Source of the DNA: Cranoglanis bouderius
Taxonomy: Eukaryota > Chordata > Actinopteri > Siluriformes > Cranoglanididae
DNA length: 64,000 nucleotides
Direction: 5' to 3'
Assembly (NCBI GenBank): GCA_023630585.1
Contig: CM042555.1
Coordinates: 12,376,001 to 12,440,000, forward strand
Position numbers and translations under genes: made by a program. The notes below the pieces were generated by a model. It did no database searches, was not told the DNA's origin, and worked only from the letters and a program-made list of their open reading frames with translations. Shown piece after piece: positions 49,641 to 62,934 of the stretch (positions within the stretch are counted from its first letter, which is position 1; each line of letters starts with the position of its first letter).

Positions 49641-52629
49641 GGGCACATACTGAAAATCATTTGCAATAGAAGTACGAAAAACAAAAGAAGGTAAAACTTG
49701 TTTGCATAGCATGGTGCTCAGAGTTGTCTTCCCAAGTTGGCAGTCTAATGCTACCCAGGTAGGGACAGAGTGGCCACAAATCTGTGGGGCTCATGGGGTA
49801 TTTCTGCGCAAATGGCAGAAGGGTCTGCCCAAGTGTTTAGCAAGAAAAAATAATAGAGGGAACATTGCATACAAGCAGGAAATAATTTAGAAAAGAGCTA
49901 AACTATGTACAGTAGAGCATATTAACATACAATACAATTCTCTATATGGCATTCCTGCTAGGCATTCATGTTTGATGTTTCATGCTTGTCCCTATTTACA
50001 AAGACCTCTGTGTGATATTGCCTCCCTCAATATGCAGATGCTAAATATATATAGCATCAAGGTAATTACAAGCTTCTTGGTACAGGAAGGCTTCTCTTAT
50101 TTGGCCATCTAACCCTCACTCGACTCCTACAGTCCTGGGTGATGGAGAGAACTGGAGAGGGGCTAAGAGGCTGAGGCCCTATTAAATTAATCAAGCAGCT
50201 GAACTGTTGTCTCATTTGCATAGATTAAATGCAGCTATAAATAAATGCTGATGTTTGTTCAACTGTGGGTGTTTGCAGGTGTGTGTGTGTGTGTGGGCAG
50301 AGCTGTTAGCAGTTTTGAGGGTGGGTGCTCTTTATTCTGGCCTGCCAGCCTGACCATCACTCTTAGGCTACCATCTTACCTTCGAGTCCATGTGTGCTGA
50401 TAATATATGATAAGAGCTTTTGGTACAGAGTGAGCCTCAGCAATCTCAAAACACTCCACTCTTTAAGCACAGATCAGTAAGGGTACAGGGCCTACCCATA
50501 GCTCTAATTTTATTATGATGTCTTACAAAACAGAAAACAGAGCTTGTAGGAATTTTCCTGACGTTAGAGTTTGCTCTGAACAAACAGTCTCCAGACTATC
50601 AGTAAGTAAGCTTGCGTTGGATTTAAACGTCATTGCTTGATGCTGCAATCTGGAAAAAAAGAAGAAGAAAAATAAACTCCAAAAAGAGCCGTAAGCCAGA
50701 GAAACGGAATGGAAGGAAGTGACACATATTTTCCACAAAGTTAAAAAACGCTGCTTCATGGGGCGCTTCATCAGCCTGAAGAGTGTTTACAAGCTGAAAA
50801 GTGTCTACAGCTGCTCTTGTCTTGGCACAGAAAAGCACACGCATATACGGATGATGGAATCTTTCCAGAAGTACAACAGACAGAAGTACAGATGACATTA
50901 ACCCTAACTGCAGCTTTTGGGCCATGGAAAAATTGGCCAAGATGTTTAATAATCCTTATTATTGTTCATTGTTACAACTTAAAACCAGCTGTATTTTGGT
51001 TGAAGTGGATTTGAGTACCATTTAATATGTGTAAAATACAGGCAAATCCGATAGTATGAACAGGTCAGAGGGTCTGTCCACTGTTATTTGAGCATCCATT
51101 TGCATTAAATCGCCTCCTGAGGCCAGGGTGAATGACAGTGTGGTTACAAACCTCAGCCTTTTCCATGGCTTGCCTACCAGCTGAACCATTTGGATCCTAA
51201 GAGAAGGAAAACAAGGCCAGTAGGTCTAAATATAGTATCTGCCTCTGTCTCAGTGGCCCTAAGGTTTGACCCATACTGAGTCATTTTGGAATATTCCACT
51301 GGGCTTTTGCTTTTTCAAAAATTGCACATACACAACCTTTCATTGCCTTGTGTGCGTTTTCCATGTTGACAGTTAGTTCAAGGCACCATTTGTGGATTTC
51401 TTAAGCTAAACCTGTGTATTTTTATATTGAGAAGCAGGAATGAATATAAATAATCACTTATGTTATTTTTGGATGTGACAATGACATTTTCCATTACGAT
51501 CTGTTGGAATAAATGAACAGTTCGATGAGCTTTGACAGTCCAGTGCTCATGAATGAGATCTGGCCTACTTACTGCCACATGGATTTTGGAGGTGAACTGC
51601 CTTTATTTAGCAATACAGATAAAAGGCAAGCACGATAAGTAAGTGAATAAGAGGTTGTCAGAACTAGGACAAGCAATCAAGGGGATACATATTAACCAAA
51701 CATGATAACACATAGCCTATACCTGATTTATTGAAAATCAAAGGAGGCTGAATACAAGGAGGCATCAGTGGAGCATCCCATGAGCAGGTCTATTTATGGC
51801 AAACTGCAGGTTTATATATAGCCCACTTGGAAGGTCATCTAGGTCACTCTGTGCTGTTGTCTTTCTGCAATAATAGGGAGGGTGCATGGGTAATCCTCCC
51901 ATCCTCCTTAACTGTGGCATTCGTTTTATCCCCCAGAAAGGGTGAATTAATCTCTTCATTTCAAAAGGCTTCAAAACAGAGATGAACATGAATGTGTTTA
52001 AGCTCTCTGCAACCCCTTTAAAGAGCATCCATGCATGAACAAACAGCAGATATCGCTTTTCCTCATTGTTTTATTTCAATTAGATTTAACAGACGACACA
52101 GTGAAAGGCGTAAATTAATTCAATGTGTGATTATCCATTTAAATATAGTGTTTTTATCAAGATGAAGTACAAAAGTAAATAGAAAACATAAATACAATTG
52201 TAAAAGGGTGAAGTTACCGCACAGGCTCAGATTAAGCAAACAAGAGATAATCCTGCTACTCCTAAATGTAGGAAGACTATAACTATATATGACTATATAT
52301 AAATAACATTAAGCACTGTTTAGTCTACAGTACCAGTAGAAACCTATAGTCTATAGAAGTATTTCACAGTCCTGCACCTTTGGTCACCCTACACTATATA
52401 TTTTTCATAAGCACATTAATTAACCCTTCATAAAGTTAATTATGTGGCTTTAGTACAGGATGTCAATGAAATGTACAGTGTAAGGGTACTTCAAGATGAG
52501 GATTAAGGTTAAGAAAAAAATGTGGCCTATAAAATCTACCATCAGGCAAAGCATGATAGTGAGGAAACACTAACTGCTGCCTTTGTGTAATTGGTGTATA
52601 CCGAGCAACGGATCCAATTGGCTGATGAA
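49641..52629. other. Intergenic stretch and probable cadherin 3' UTR
   Basis: Contains (GT)n at 50278-50296. Plus-strand TTTATT at 52070-52075 is a minus-strand AATAAA and a candidate poly(A) signal for the cadherin gene. No other gene is seen. Confidence 0.45.
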
Positions 52630-52730
52630 TTACAGTGAGACATGGAGAGGCATCGTCTCCTGATTGGCTTTTCCAGTCGGTGGAGGTTTCTGGTAGGACA
52701 GTCTCACAAAAATGACTATCAGTATGATCC
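52630..52730 (-). CDS. cdh16: Cadherin last coding exon, helix end and short tail
   Basis: 101 nt. Acceptor GTTAACAG, stop TAA at 52630-52632. Confidence 0.7.
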
Positions 52731-52832
52731 CTGTTAACAAAGAGACAAACAATGTTGCCTCCTAAAAATCCCCAACATACATATAAATAGAAAACAGAAA
52801 GAAACATGCTGTATGTTAAACTTTAACTAGCC

Positions 52833-52919
<87 letters not shown>

Positions 52920-55260
52920 CATTGCACAATGATGATGAGCTTGAACTAATAATGAATGTGAGATCATGATATTTAGTCTATATTATCTTCATTATTTTTC
53001 ATTAATTCATTAACCGTCGTTAATTGTTAAAGTTAGTAACATTGTTGTTAAAATAATTATTGGTTTGTATTTAATTATTTATCATAGACTAGATATTGTT
53101 CATATGAATAAAACTGTTTAGCTCTGCAATGCTCATCTGAATGTCTTGTTTATACCTTCATATTTTAATTGAAGCATTAATACAACAATTAGCACTGTAT
53201 TAATAACATTAATATGGCTCTAATTAATTAATTACTGCAGTGCTAATATTTGTCAACTCTTGAATGTAAAAACACACTGTTTTTGGAATTACACTTAACA
53301 GTTTATTAGGTATGTTTATCTTATACTGTATACTTACACTCATTGGCCATTTTATCAAGTAAACCTAAATTTACTGCAACACTTGCTGCAATGCACAATT
53401 TGTAAGCCCTCTACTTCTTCTCATTATTAAAAAACACCACCACTGACCAGAGATCATTTGGCTGGTGGATCATTTTAAGCACTGCAGTGACACTGACATA
53501 ATCGAGTGAGAGGCACTGGTATGAGTGTATCAGGCACAACAACATTTTTAAAGGTTTTCAGTAGTAATGGAACAAAACCAGTTCTTGTTACTGAACTTAG
53601 ACCTTTAAAATCCTATCCTTGTATGTAGGGAGAATGGGGCCATTTCAGATAGAGTTAGGATTCTTACCTATAACTCCCAGAGTTCCAAGCAGGACTCCCA
53701 GTGTGGACTGGATAGTGGGCATCCCTGGAAGTTGCTTCGCTGCAGTGCGGCAATTCCCTCTCACGTTACATGTGCACACGGTTACTGGTAGTGGAGAGGC
53801 AAAATGTGAATGTTGGGTCCTTTCTAACATAAAGGAGCAGAACTGCACTTAAAGAGAGGCAAGAGAATAGGGCAAATAGGGGCAATGCTTTCACAAGTTC
53901 ACCAGGTCAGCTTGCACAGGACAAAAGAAAAAAACTTAAATACATATGCCCACACACTGTCTCTCTAATTCAGTTGCACACATTCCCATTAACAGGCCTG
54001 AGTACTGAACCGCTGAATATTAGCTTTATATTGAACTTGACACACGGAGGATCCTGTGCTGTGACCAAGCAGCATGCATCAGAGAGTCTAATGTGATCAA
54101 AACAAAATGCTCAGAGAACACCTTGTACACTGGTTCAGCAAATCAAACAGACTGGGTTTATTCTCAGTCCTGAAACTCTGATGCACTACGCCTACACTTT
54201 CTGTGTTTTCTTGCTCTAACACAATTCAGCCAGATATGACAGGCTTGAAGAGTGGAATCAGCTGTACTTGAAAACTGTAGGGAAAACATAAAATTGTGTT
54301 AAGACACTCTGCACTAGGGGTGTAAATCTGATTCTATGAAAGCTGATTCTATGTCACCCAGATGAAGATGGGCTCCCTTTTGAGTCTGGTTCCTCACAAG
54401 GTTTCTTCTTCATATCGTCTCAGGGAGTTTTTCCTTGCCACCATCGCCTCTGGCTTGCTCATTAGGGATACATTTATACATTTTAAATGTATATCCTAAA
54501 TTTCTCCAAAACTGCTTTGTGACAATGTCCATTGTTAAAAGCGCTATACAATTAAAATTTCATTGAATTGAATTGAAATAAACCTTAGACTTCCACTATA
54601 ATGACATAAAGGAGGACTATTTTAAGTATCAGAGTTAAGGGCAAATCAACTCATTAGCCTATTTACAGTTTAAACATATCAGTTTAACTTTTTTTTACAC
54701 ACCTTTTATAATAAATTATAATTGGTAATTATAAGCAATTATAATTGAAATTATATTTATAATTGATTATAAATAAATTATTAAATATTTTGATCCAAAC
54801 CCGATAGTTACACCCTTACTTTGCACTCAATTAAGATTAAGAATACACATTCTATATAATAAGTGCTACATGCTCTTATAATACCTTTTTTAGATCTATT
54901 GCTAATGTCATCAGTCAGTAACCTGTACAAAACATGAATCATAAATGAACAGGATGATCTTTAAAATAATGTTACGCATATTAAATTGCTATGATTCATC
55001 GAGCACATTTAGTGACCTGCAGTGAATGTCACAGCCTCCTATTAGGTGGAATGGTTGTCATGTTGACATCAAATTAACTTTTTTTCCTCCACAACCCTTT
55101 TCTATCACTGTAGATATACTGAGCCCTGGACATGCTGACTTACCAGGCAAGTTAATGAAAGTGCTTCTGGGAGGAGAGCTGCTATCTGAGATGGTGAAGG
55201 GCACCGTATAAACATCAGGGGTCAGATAGTCAATATTCAGAGACAGGTTGGTGTGAGTGT
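52630..55260 (-). CDS. cdh16: Cadherin 3' end, probable cadherin-16 (three exons)
   Basis: Three minus-strand exons join in phase: 55260-55144, 53784-53668 and 52730-52630, ending TAA. The first encodes the end of an extracellular cadherin repeat (NLSLNIDY, then YTVPFTISDSSSPP). The second gives the typical membrane-proximal end VTVCTCNVRGNC, then the start of the helix (STLGVLLGTLGVIG). The third completes the helix (IILIVIFV) and adds a tail of only about 22 residues (RLSYQKPPPTGK...MPLHVSL). A single-pass cadherin with no catenin-binding tail is the 7D-cadherin type (CDH16, CDH17); closeness to ca7 favours cdh16. Upstream exons were not found in the remaining 8.7 kb to the right edge or are outside the window. 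Confidence 0.68.
52852..52917. repeat. (AT)n microsatellite
   Basis: About 33 units after an A-run, in the last cadherin intron. Confidence 0.93.
53330..53580. repeat. Dispersed teleost DNA-element fragment
   Basis: ACACTCATTGGCCATTTTAT and CATTTGGCTGGTGGATCATT, GCACTGCAGTGACACTGACA and GGTATGAGTGTATCAG are in the order of a common non-autonomous fish DNA element. Internal parts are missing. Confidence 0.45.
53668..53784 (-). CDS. cdh16: Cadherin exon, Cys-rich stalk and start of membrane helix
   Basis: 117 nt. Acceptor CACTACCAG, donor GTAAGA. Joins the previous exon in phase to give NLPVTVCTCNVRGNC. Confidence 0.75.
54340..54585 (+). repeat. Teleost interspersed retroposon tail
   Basis: Inverse of 19935-20160: GATGAAGATGGGCTCCCTTT, CGTCTCAGGGAGTTTTTCCT, GACAATGTCCATTGTTAAAA, ending in TTGAATTGAATTGA repeats. 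It lies in a cadherin intron. Confidence 0.6.
55144..55260 (-). CDS. cdh16: Cadherin exon, last extracellular repeat
   Basis: 117 nt. Acceptor CTCCATAG before 55260, donor GTAAGT after 55144; phase 1 in and out. Cadherin signature YTVPFTISD. Confidence 0.75.
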
Positions 55261-55474
55261 CTATGGAGAGAAAAATGTATTGAGATTGCAGCACTCATGA
55301 ATGAACTGAACTTGGTGCAACCACTAGTGTCTGCAAAATTTGATTAATTTGTGATTCTGTGATGGTGGAAGTAATAGCCGAACTTTGTTCACTTTGCAGA
55401 TTTCTTCCAGATTGAAGACAAAGCACATCCACAGAAACTTGAACATGCAGAAATGGCCTCAGCTCTCTCCCTCT

Positions 55475-56554
<1,080 letters not shown>

Positions 56555-56556
56555 TA

Positions 56557-57222
56557 CAGTTGCAATCAAAATTATTCAACCCCATTGCAAATCAGGTTTA
56601 TTGTCAAAATTTACAGACTTTCAGCTGTTTGCAATGTACAAATCAAACAAAAGCAATTGAAATAGTTCAACACAATGAATTCTTCAAGTGGTTTCCCCAA
56701 ATTCAACTGAAAATGCAACTTATAATGACTTCTCTAGTTTCAAAATTATTCAACCCCTTCATGGCAAGCATCTTTAGTACTTAGTAGAGCACCTTTTGCT
56801 GTTATGACCTGCTGCAAACAAGATGCATAGCCAGACACCAGCTTCTGGCAGCATTCCTCATGAGCAATGGCCTCCAGTTCAGTAATATTCTTGGGTTTGA
56901 GTACTGCACCCGCCTTTTTCTGCCCCGGCCAGGTATTTCATGTATTTTCTGCCCCTAGCCAGTTCAGGCATTTCATGTGTTCCAGCTCAAGCACACCTGG
57001 TGCAACTAATGAAACCCTTGATTAGTTGCATCAAGTGTGCTTGAGACAACACCTGTTTTGCATATTTGTGCTGTTGTGAGGGATTCTATTCAGGGGGTTG
57101 AATAATTTTGAAACTGGAGAAGTCATTATAAGTTGCATTTTCAGTTGAATTTGGGGAAACCACTTGAAGCATTCGTTGTGTTGAACTATTTCAATTGCTT
57201 TTGTTTGATTTGTTCAATAAAA
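56557..57222. mobile_element. Non-autonomous Tc1-like element (family 8)
   Basis: It starts at TA then CAGTTGCAATCAAAATTATT. The inverted partner on the right matches from about 57085 to 57222 (TTCAAAACTGG..., AAGTTGCATTTTCAGTTGAA) but its outer end is missing. The middle keeps only a small C-terminal coding trace on the minus strand. Short direct repeats (CATTTCATGTGTTCC and a variant) lie near 56935-56985. Confidence 0.75.
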
Positions 57223-57983
57223 AAGAAATCAATACAATATTTGTTGTTATTAAAACTAGTTTGGGTGTCACGTGAGCTGCTTTTTTCATATCAGCAAAAA
57301 AAAGCTGATATTAAAGTTAATGCTGCAGCTGATACAAATGTAGGCATTTCCACGTCGGGATGTCCACATCCTGAGTGGTTGGATAGTTACTGTACCAAAG
57401 CAGTGCTTGTCTGTTTGTCACGGAAGTGTGTTGTACCGTTAGCATGTGGCGGTACAGCTTGGAAAACACAGATATATCAGTCCTGTATCTAATCAGAGCT
57501 CAGTTCGGTGACATTGAAGCAAAAGCCCACTCCACTAAAGAGGTCATGTTATCATGCTTTGTTAAATCTTATCACGGCCCCTAAAAGGCCTCTACTGTCT
57601 TTTGACACTAACATCCTTTAATGTTCCACTGGGTTTGAGGGGCTGAAGAGGCTGTGATGACGCCAGGAGCAAACTGAAAAACACACCTATCTTCTGCTGT
57701 ATCTGTGCTGTCAGAGGTGAGGAGTATGTTACACATTCTCCTCACTTCAAAAGGGACTTTTTGTATTATAGCCCTGCAGTGATGATGGCTCTTACTGGAA
57801 TCCAGGTTCGGTCGGTAGCCTTGAGAGTGCAACTGATTCATTCTTGTTTGGAATAACGGTCGCTTTCTTACTTGTTACTAAGCAACACAGCAGCCATTTA
57901 AAACTCTCCACAAATCTGCAGGGCAAGAAATATGTAAAAAGTTCTGAGGCAGTGATGTGCATAACTAACAAATCCACATAATC
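57223..57983. other. Unannotated stretch
   Basis: No clear element. A minus-strand ORF at 57608-57841 lacks convincing splice sites or motifs. Confidence 0.4.
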
Positions 57984-58358
<375 letters not shown>

Positions 58359-58360
<2 letters not shown>

Positions 58361-59909
58361 ACCAATTGATATACTGTTTTTTTGTCTTATTACCTTTAAG
58401 AGTGTTTATAGCTGATATAATGTCAGTGACAACAGGAACTAAATTGTATTTGCAGACACCACATGTAACTATAAAAAGTCGTCAAACAGCCATAGTAGAT
58501 TCCACTGTACTACTTTATTTTATGACGCTGTGATTGATAGTGGGGAGAAAGTATGCCATCCCTCCCACCCAGAGAGCACAGCCAATTTGGCTCCCTTGCC
58601 TCCCAACAACGGATGCTGTGGTATAATCACTACAATACATTTATCGTTGTTTTTTGTTATGATTTGTTATGATACAAGATATTGTATAAGTGCAAATTGA
58701 TAATGTACTCTTTGGTATTACTTTTAGTTTTTACCAGATTTGGTCCTCATGAAAATATGAGTAAAAGAATTATTATTACAGAAGAATTATTACATAACAC
58801 ACATAAACAAATAAACAAGAAGTGACAATCAGACTGTTGAGGAAGGGAGAAGGAAAAGAGAAACCTTTCCAGCATATACTTCTCTGTCCATGGTGAGGGG
58901 ATTTCTGTGCTACTTCTTAAGACCTGCAGCATTTGTGTGGAGAGGAAATGATATCCCAGAGAGGCACACACACAGTAGCCGTGGCAGGAGGTTAGATCTA
59001 ATGAGAAACCTGAGGATGCATGACTGCATCACAGCCATGACGAAGGAGAGTGGATAAAAAGGGAGCCATGCTACAGGTTGCCTGTGTGTGTAATTAGGTG
59101 AACAGTAATGCTGAAAGCACATTTAGCCTTTCAGTTAGCAAGGCCCCAGCTGAGAAAATTCAAGTCAATATAATTATCCCATGACAAGAAATTAAGTCTT
59201 TTCATCTATTAACAGCTCACAAAGAAAAAAGGAGAAAGAAAGCCTGGAGGTACAGAGACGTAGACAACCACCTGACTCGGAGAATCGATGCAGTCATCTC
59301 AGCCAAGTCAACATGTTCACCGGAATCTATTTGTCACATTAGTGATAGTACGAGCAGAGGAACAGAGCACTTATTCCTGTCAGCTCTGGAATACTCAGGT
59401 CAGGAAGGCAATTTCCTTGAGATGTCTGTCTTTCATCTGTTCAGATCTCTCTGCTCCTAACACACCGCATGAATCAGCAGGTCTCTATAATACACCTAAT
59501 TCAGATGACGTCTTTCACTTACTGGATTGGCGCACTGCCACTGAAATGTTATTTTCTGACTAGCCATTTTTAACCTGGCCTGACGTCAGCAGCTGGGACT
59601 GCCTTTGTGTTTGAGTGCATTGACGTGATTTTATCTTTCTTTTTTTTTTTTTGCAAATGCTGTCATTTATTCTCAATAGCGGCTGAGCCAGAATAAAGCC
59701 AGTGTAGCAAGGCCACTGCATAACCTCACACTGCTACAATAGCCTTGACTACACTCTTGAAAGTGGTAATAATCTCATTGGCTAACCACACCACTTTGCT
59801 TATGTACTTTTGTGTACATATTTTTATCACCCAGTGTTCAAAAGTTTGTTTGTCCACTGACTAAATCAGGTGCTTTAGAAGCATTGAAGACTCTAGCCTA
59901 GTAAGCTAT
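58359..59909. other. Unannotated stretch
   Basis: Only chance ORFs; a T-run at 59639-59653. No exon recognised. Confidence 0.45.
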
Positions 59910-60454
59910 TGTTAGGTTCTCTCTTTCTCCCGCTCTCGCTATGCTGCAAAATGAAGCGTAACCTACTTCCGCATTCCACGGAATGCATTCTGCCTCCTGT
60001 CAGAAAGACTCTCATTTTGTTTACCTTGGCCATGTGCATGTGTTATTGTGTTCACGTCATGTCTCTGTCCCCGCATCCTTGTTCCCTCATTGGTTCCTCA
60101 TTCATTCTGTGATTATGATTTCCAGGTGTCTGTGATTTTGTGTTTGATTTTCGGGGTGTTTAAATACCCTACTTTGTTTCCTCTTCCTCACGGTGTATTA
60201 GCGTAGATTATTTTAGCTCTGTAATAGTTTAAATTCCGTAGCGCTTTGATCCGTAGTCTTTGTTCCTATGGCCGTAGTTCCGAGTTTGTGGTTCCCAGAC
60301 CACTTCCTAGTTTCGAGTGATTTTCCCTGTCTTTTGGATTACTGCTCTTTTTTGTTTGTATTAATAAACTTTGCTGCATTATCTGACGTCTCCCCAGCGC
60401 ATGCATCCTGACTACTCTCCCTGACTCTTCAGCCTGCACCGACTAAACGTAACA
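59910..60454 (+). repeat. 5' LTR of copy 2
   Basis: 545 bp, TGTTAGGTTC...AACGTAACA. It contains GTTTAAATACCC (TATA-like) at about 60158 and AATAAA at about 60362, followed by GCATGCATCCTGACT, which is shared with copy 1. Confidence 0.88.
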
Positions 60455-60938
60455 GAATACACCGCGAAAACATGGATGCAACGGGGAAAATTGGCGCACG
60501 TCGCGCTTTGTGTTCTGTGCTGGCTATTGATTCCGTTGGCTTCCAGCAGTGGATTTTTGTTCATACCCCGGAGGTGTACGATGGATTCGCCGTCTGGCCG
60601 CAATGTTTTTGTCTTCAGGCGCAGACATATTTTCTTAGTTTGGAGGACCCCAAGCCTGATGAGGAGCAGTGGTTGGGGTTCCTCCTCTCCCATCTGGTCG
60701 GCTCCGCTCGCCATTGGGCTGAGCTTCACCTCGCCAGTGGATCCATGAAGCTCAATACAGTTCGGGCTTTGTGGATCTACTGGTCCAGGTGTTCGGAAGC
60801 CCAGACTTCCAACCCGACCTCAGGACCTTCTTGGGGAAGACTAGTCTTCCCTATCCTTCAAACCTATCCTTCCTTAAGCACTATGAGAGGGAACGGGCTA
60901 ACAGGGCAGCCTGCACCTCTCAACACCTGACCCAGGAG

Positions 60939-61070
60939 TGTGCCACCGAGGGATGCACCAACGCAGCCACTCTCCAGTGCCCCACCTGCAGGAAACAAGG
61001 AGGAAGAAGCAGCTACTTCTGCTCCCAGTCTTGTTTTAAGGGCAGCTGGCGGGTGCACAAACGGCTCCAC
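60939..61070 (+). other. METAP1-like C6H2 zinc-finger segment (copy 2)
   Basis: The same 44-residue finger as at 44461: C-x4-C-x7-C-x2-C-x10-C-x3-C-x7-H-x3-H with LQCPTC, YFCSQ and CFKGSW. All eight metal ligands are intact in both copies, although the surrounding Gag parts have diverged more. Confidence 0.88.
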
Positions 61071-61085
61071 AGGCGGGCTGCCCCC

Positions 61086-61631
61086 GAGCTCCAGCCGGAG
61101 GCCCAGCAGGAGGTCTCCACAGCGGAGCTGCCCCTGGAGGTTAACGTGGCAACCTCCAGCCCCGAGCTCCAGCCAGAAGCCCAGCAGGAGGTCTCTTCAG
61201 CGGAGCTGTACCTGGAGGTTAACGTGGCGACCTCCAGCCCCGAGCTCCAGCCGGAGGCCCAGCAGGAGGTCTCCACAGCGGAGCTGCCCCTGGAGGTTAA
61301 CATGGCGACCTCCAGCCCCGAGCTCCAGCCGGAGGCCCAGCAGGAGGTCTCCACAGCGGAGCTGCCCCTGGAGGTTAACGTGGTGACCTCCAGCCCCGAG
61401 CTCCAGCCGGAGGCCCAGCAGAAGATCTCCATAGCAGAACTGCCCCTGGAGATTAACATGGCAACCTCCAGCCCCGAGCTCCAGCTGGAGGCCCAGCAGG
61501 AGGTCTCCACAGCAGAGCTGCCCCTGGAGGTTAACGTGGTGACCTCCAGCCTCGAGCTTCAGCCGAAAACCCAGCAGGAGGTTTTCCCTGCGGAGCTGCT
61601 CTTGGAGGTTCATGAGGAGACCACCACTACT
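61086..61631 (+). repeat. Seven 78-bp coding tandem repeats (copy 2)
   Basis: Units of 26 codons begin at 61086 and recur every 78 bases (61164, 61242, 61320, 61398, 61476, 61554). The last is divergent. Period and frame are perfectly kept. Copy 1 has five units. Confidence 0.93.
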
Positions 61632-62329
61632 GTCCAGTCCCTGTCGGAGACCCAAGTGGGGTGCTCCAATCCAGTCCTGTTCCTGCCAGAGGTTCAAGAA
61701 GAAACCTCCTCTCCTGTCCTGCTTATACCGGAGGTCCACGAGGAGACCTCCACCCAAGCCATGTTCCTGCCAGAGGTTCAAGAAGAAACCTCCACTCCTA
61801 TTCTGCTCATGTCAGACGTCCATGGGTTGACCTCTTCTCAAGCCCAGTCCATGTCTGAGGTTCACGGGATGACCTCCTTTCCAAGTCCTAGTCCATGTCC
61901 CAGTCTATGTCCAGGTTCCGACCCTGTTCCTAGTCCAGTTCCTAGTCCAGTTCCTGATTTAGTTGCTAGCTATATTGGTTTAATTTCTGGTTATGTTTTT
62001 GCTCTCATTCTCAGTTCAGATGCTGGTTTAATTCCCAGCTCCGTTTCCAGCTCCATTCCCAGCTCTGTTTCCAACCCAGCACACTCCTCTGTCTCCTCCT
62101 CTGTCTCTGGTTACCCTCCTAGCTCAGCTTCCAGTCCAGTTTCAGAATCTGTTTCCAGCCCTGTCTCCAGACCTGTCTCTAATTTAGTTTCCAGCCCTAT
62201 CTCCGGTCCTGTCTCCAACCCCGTCTCTAATTTAATTTCTAGCTCTGTTTCCAGCCCTGTCTCTAATTTAGTTTTCAAGTTTTTGAATTTGTTTATGGTT
62301 CTGGGTCTAACCTAATTTTCTGTCCAGTC

Positions 62330-62760
62330 TCCAAGTCTGTCTCGAGGTCTGTTTCCAAGTCTGTTTCCAAGTCTGTTTTCAAGTCTGTCTCAAAGTCTGT
62401 CTCGAAGTCTGTTTCCAAGTCTTTCTCGAAGTCTCTTTCCAAGTCTGTCTCTGATCCAGGTGCCAAAGCTGTCCCTGATCCAGGTGCCAAAGCTGTCCCT
62501 GATCCAGGCGCCAAACCTGACTCCGATCCAGGTGCTAAAGCTGACTCCGATCCAGGTGCTAAAGCTGACTCCGGTCCTGGTTCCAGGCCAAGCTTCAAGC
62601 TAAGCACCAAGTCAAGCTTCAAGGCAAGCTCCAAGTCAAGCACCAGGTCAAGCACCAAGTCAAGCACCAGGTCAAGCACCAGGTCAAGCACCACTCCAAG
62701 TTCTCGTCCAAGTTCTCGTCCAAGTTCTCATCCAAGTTCTCGTCCAAGCTCTCGTCCAAG
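62330..62760 (+). repeat. Ser-rich coding repeats at the 3' end of copy 2
   Basis: GTCTGTTTCCAA-type 12-bp units (SVSK) to 62450, then 24-bp GATCCAGGTGCCAAAGCTG units (DPGAKA) to 62580, then AGTCAAGCACCAGG and AAGTTCTCGTCC units. All multiples of three. Confidence 0.8.
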
Positions 62761-62934
62761 GCTCAAAGGGAAACCTGACACGCTCTGCTCTGGTTTTGGG
62801 ACACTGGACATCACCAGCCTCAGGTCCTGGAGGGCAGAGGTTAGGATCCTGCCCAGGGGCCCAGGTCCGCCAGAGTGAATGGAACTTGCGGCGCTTCGGG
62901 AGCCGCGCCTTAAGGGGGGGGGGGGGTGCGGCTC

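Larger units (their letters stand above)
60472..62315 (+). pseudogene. Gag-like protein with METAP1-type zinc finger and tandem repeats (copy 2, one frameshift)
   Basis: The ATG lies 17 bases after the LTR. Frame one (60472-60930) encodes EVYDGFAVWPQCFCLQAQTYF and VGSARHWAE, a Ty3-type capsid-like start. Near 60763 one base is missing relative to copy 1, and reading moves to the frame of the 514-codon stretch 60771-62315. In that stretch residues 1-44 finish the capsid-like part ([19 protein letters not shown]), 57-100 are the C6H2 finger, about 106-287 are seven 26-residue repeats, then 14-residue repeats ([14 protein letters not shown]), then a Ser/Val/Pro tail ending TAA. Past the stop, Ser-rich and DPGAKA-type repeats continue in another frame to about 62875. 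No protease or polymerase is present. Confidence 0.83.

Noticed and set aside
57608..57841. A further cadherin exon on the minus strand
   Set aside because: No donor at the end of the open stretch and no cadherin motif; a chance ORF is more likely.
60740..60775. Programmed -1 frameshift between two Gag-like frames
   Set aside because: The related copy at 44922 reads through this site in one frame, so a one-base loss is the simpler explanation.
61086..61631. Regular 78-bp repeats as a CRISPR-like array
   Set aside because: No unique spacers; the units are head-to-tail coding repeats in a eukaryotic element.
61013..61781. Long minus-strand ORFs over copy 2
   Set aside because: Shadow of the 78-bp and 42-bp coding repeats, whose period is a multiple of three, so antisense frames also stay open.
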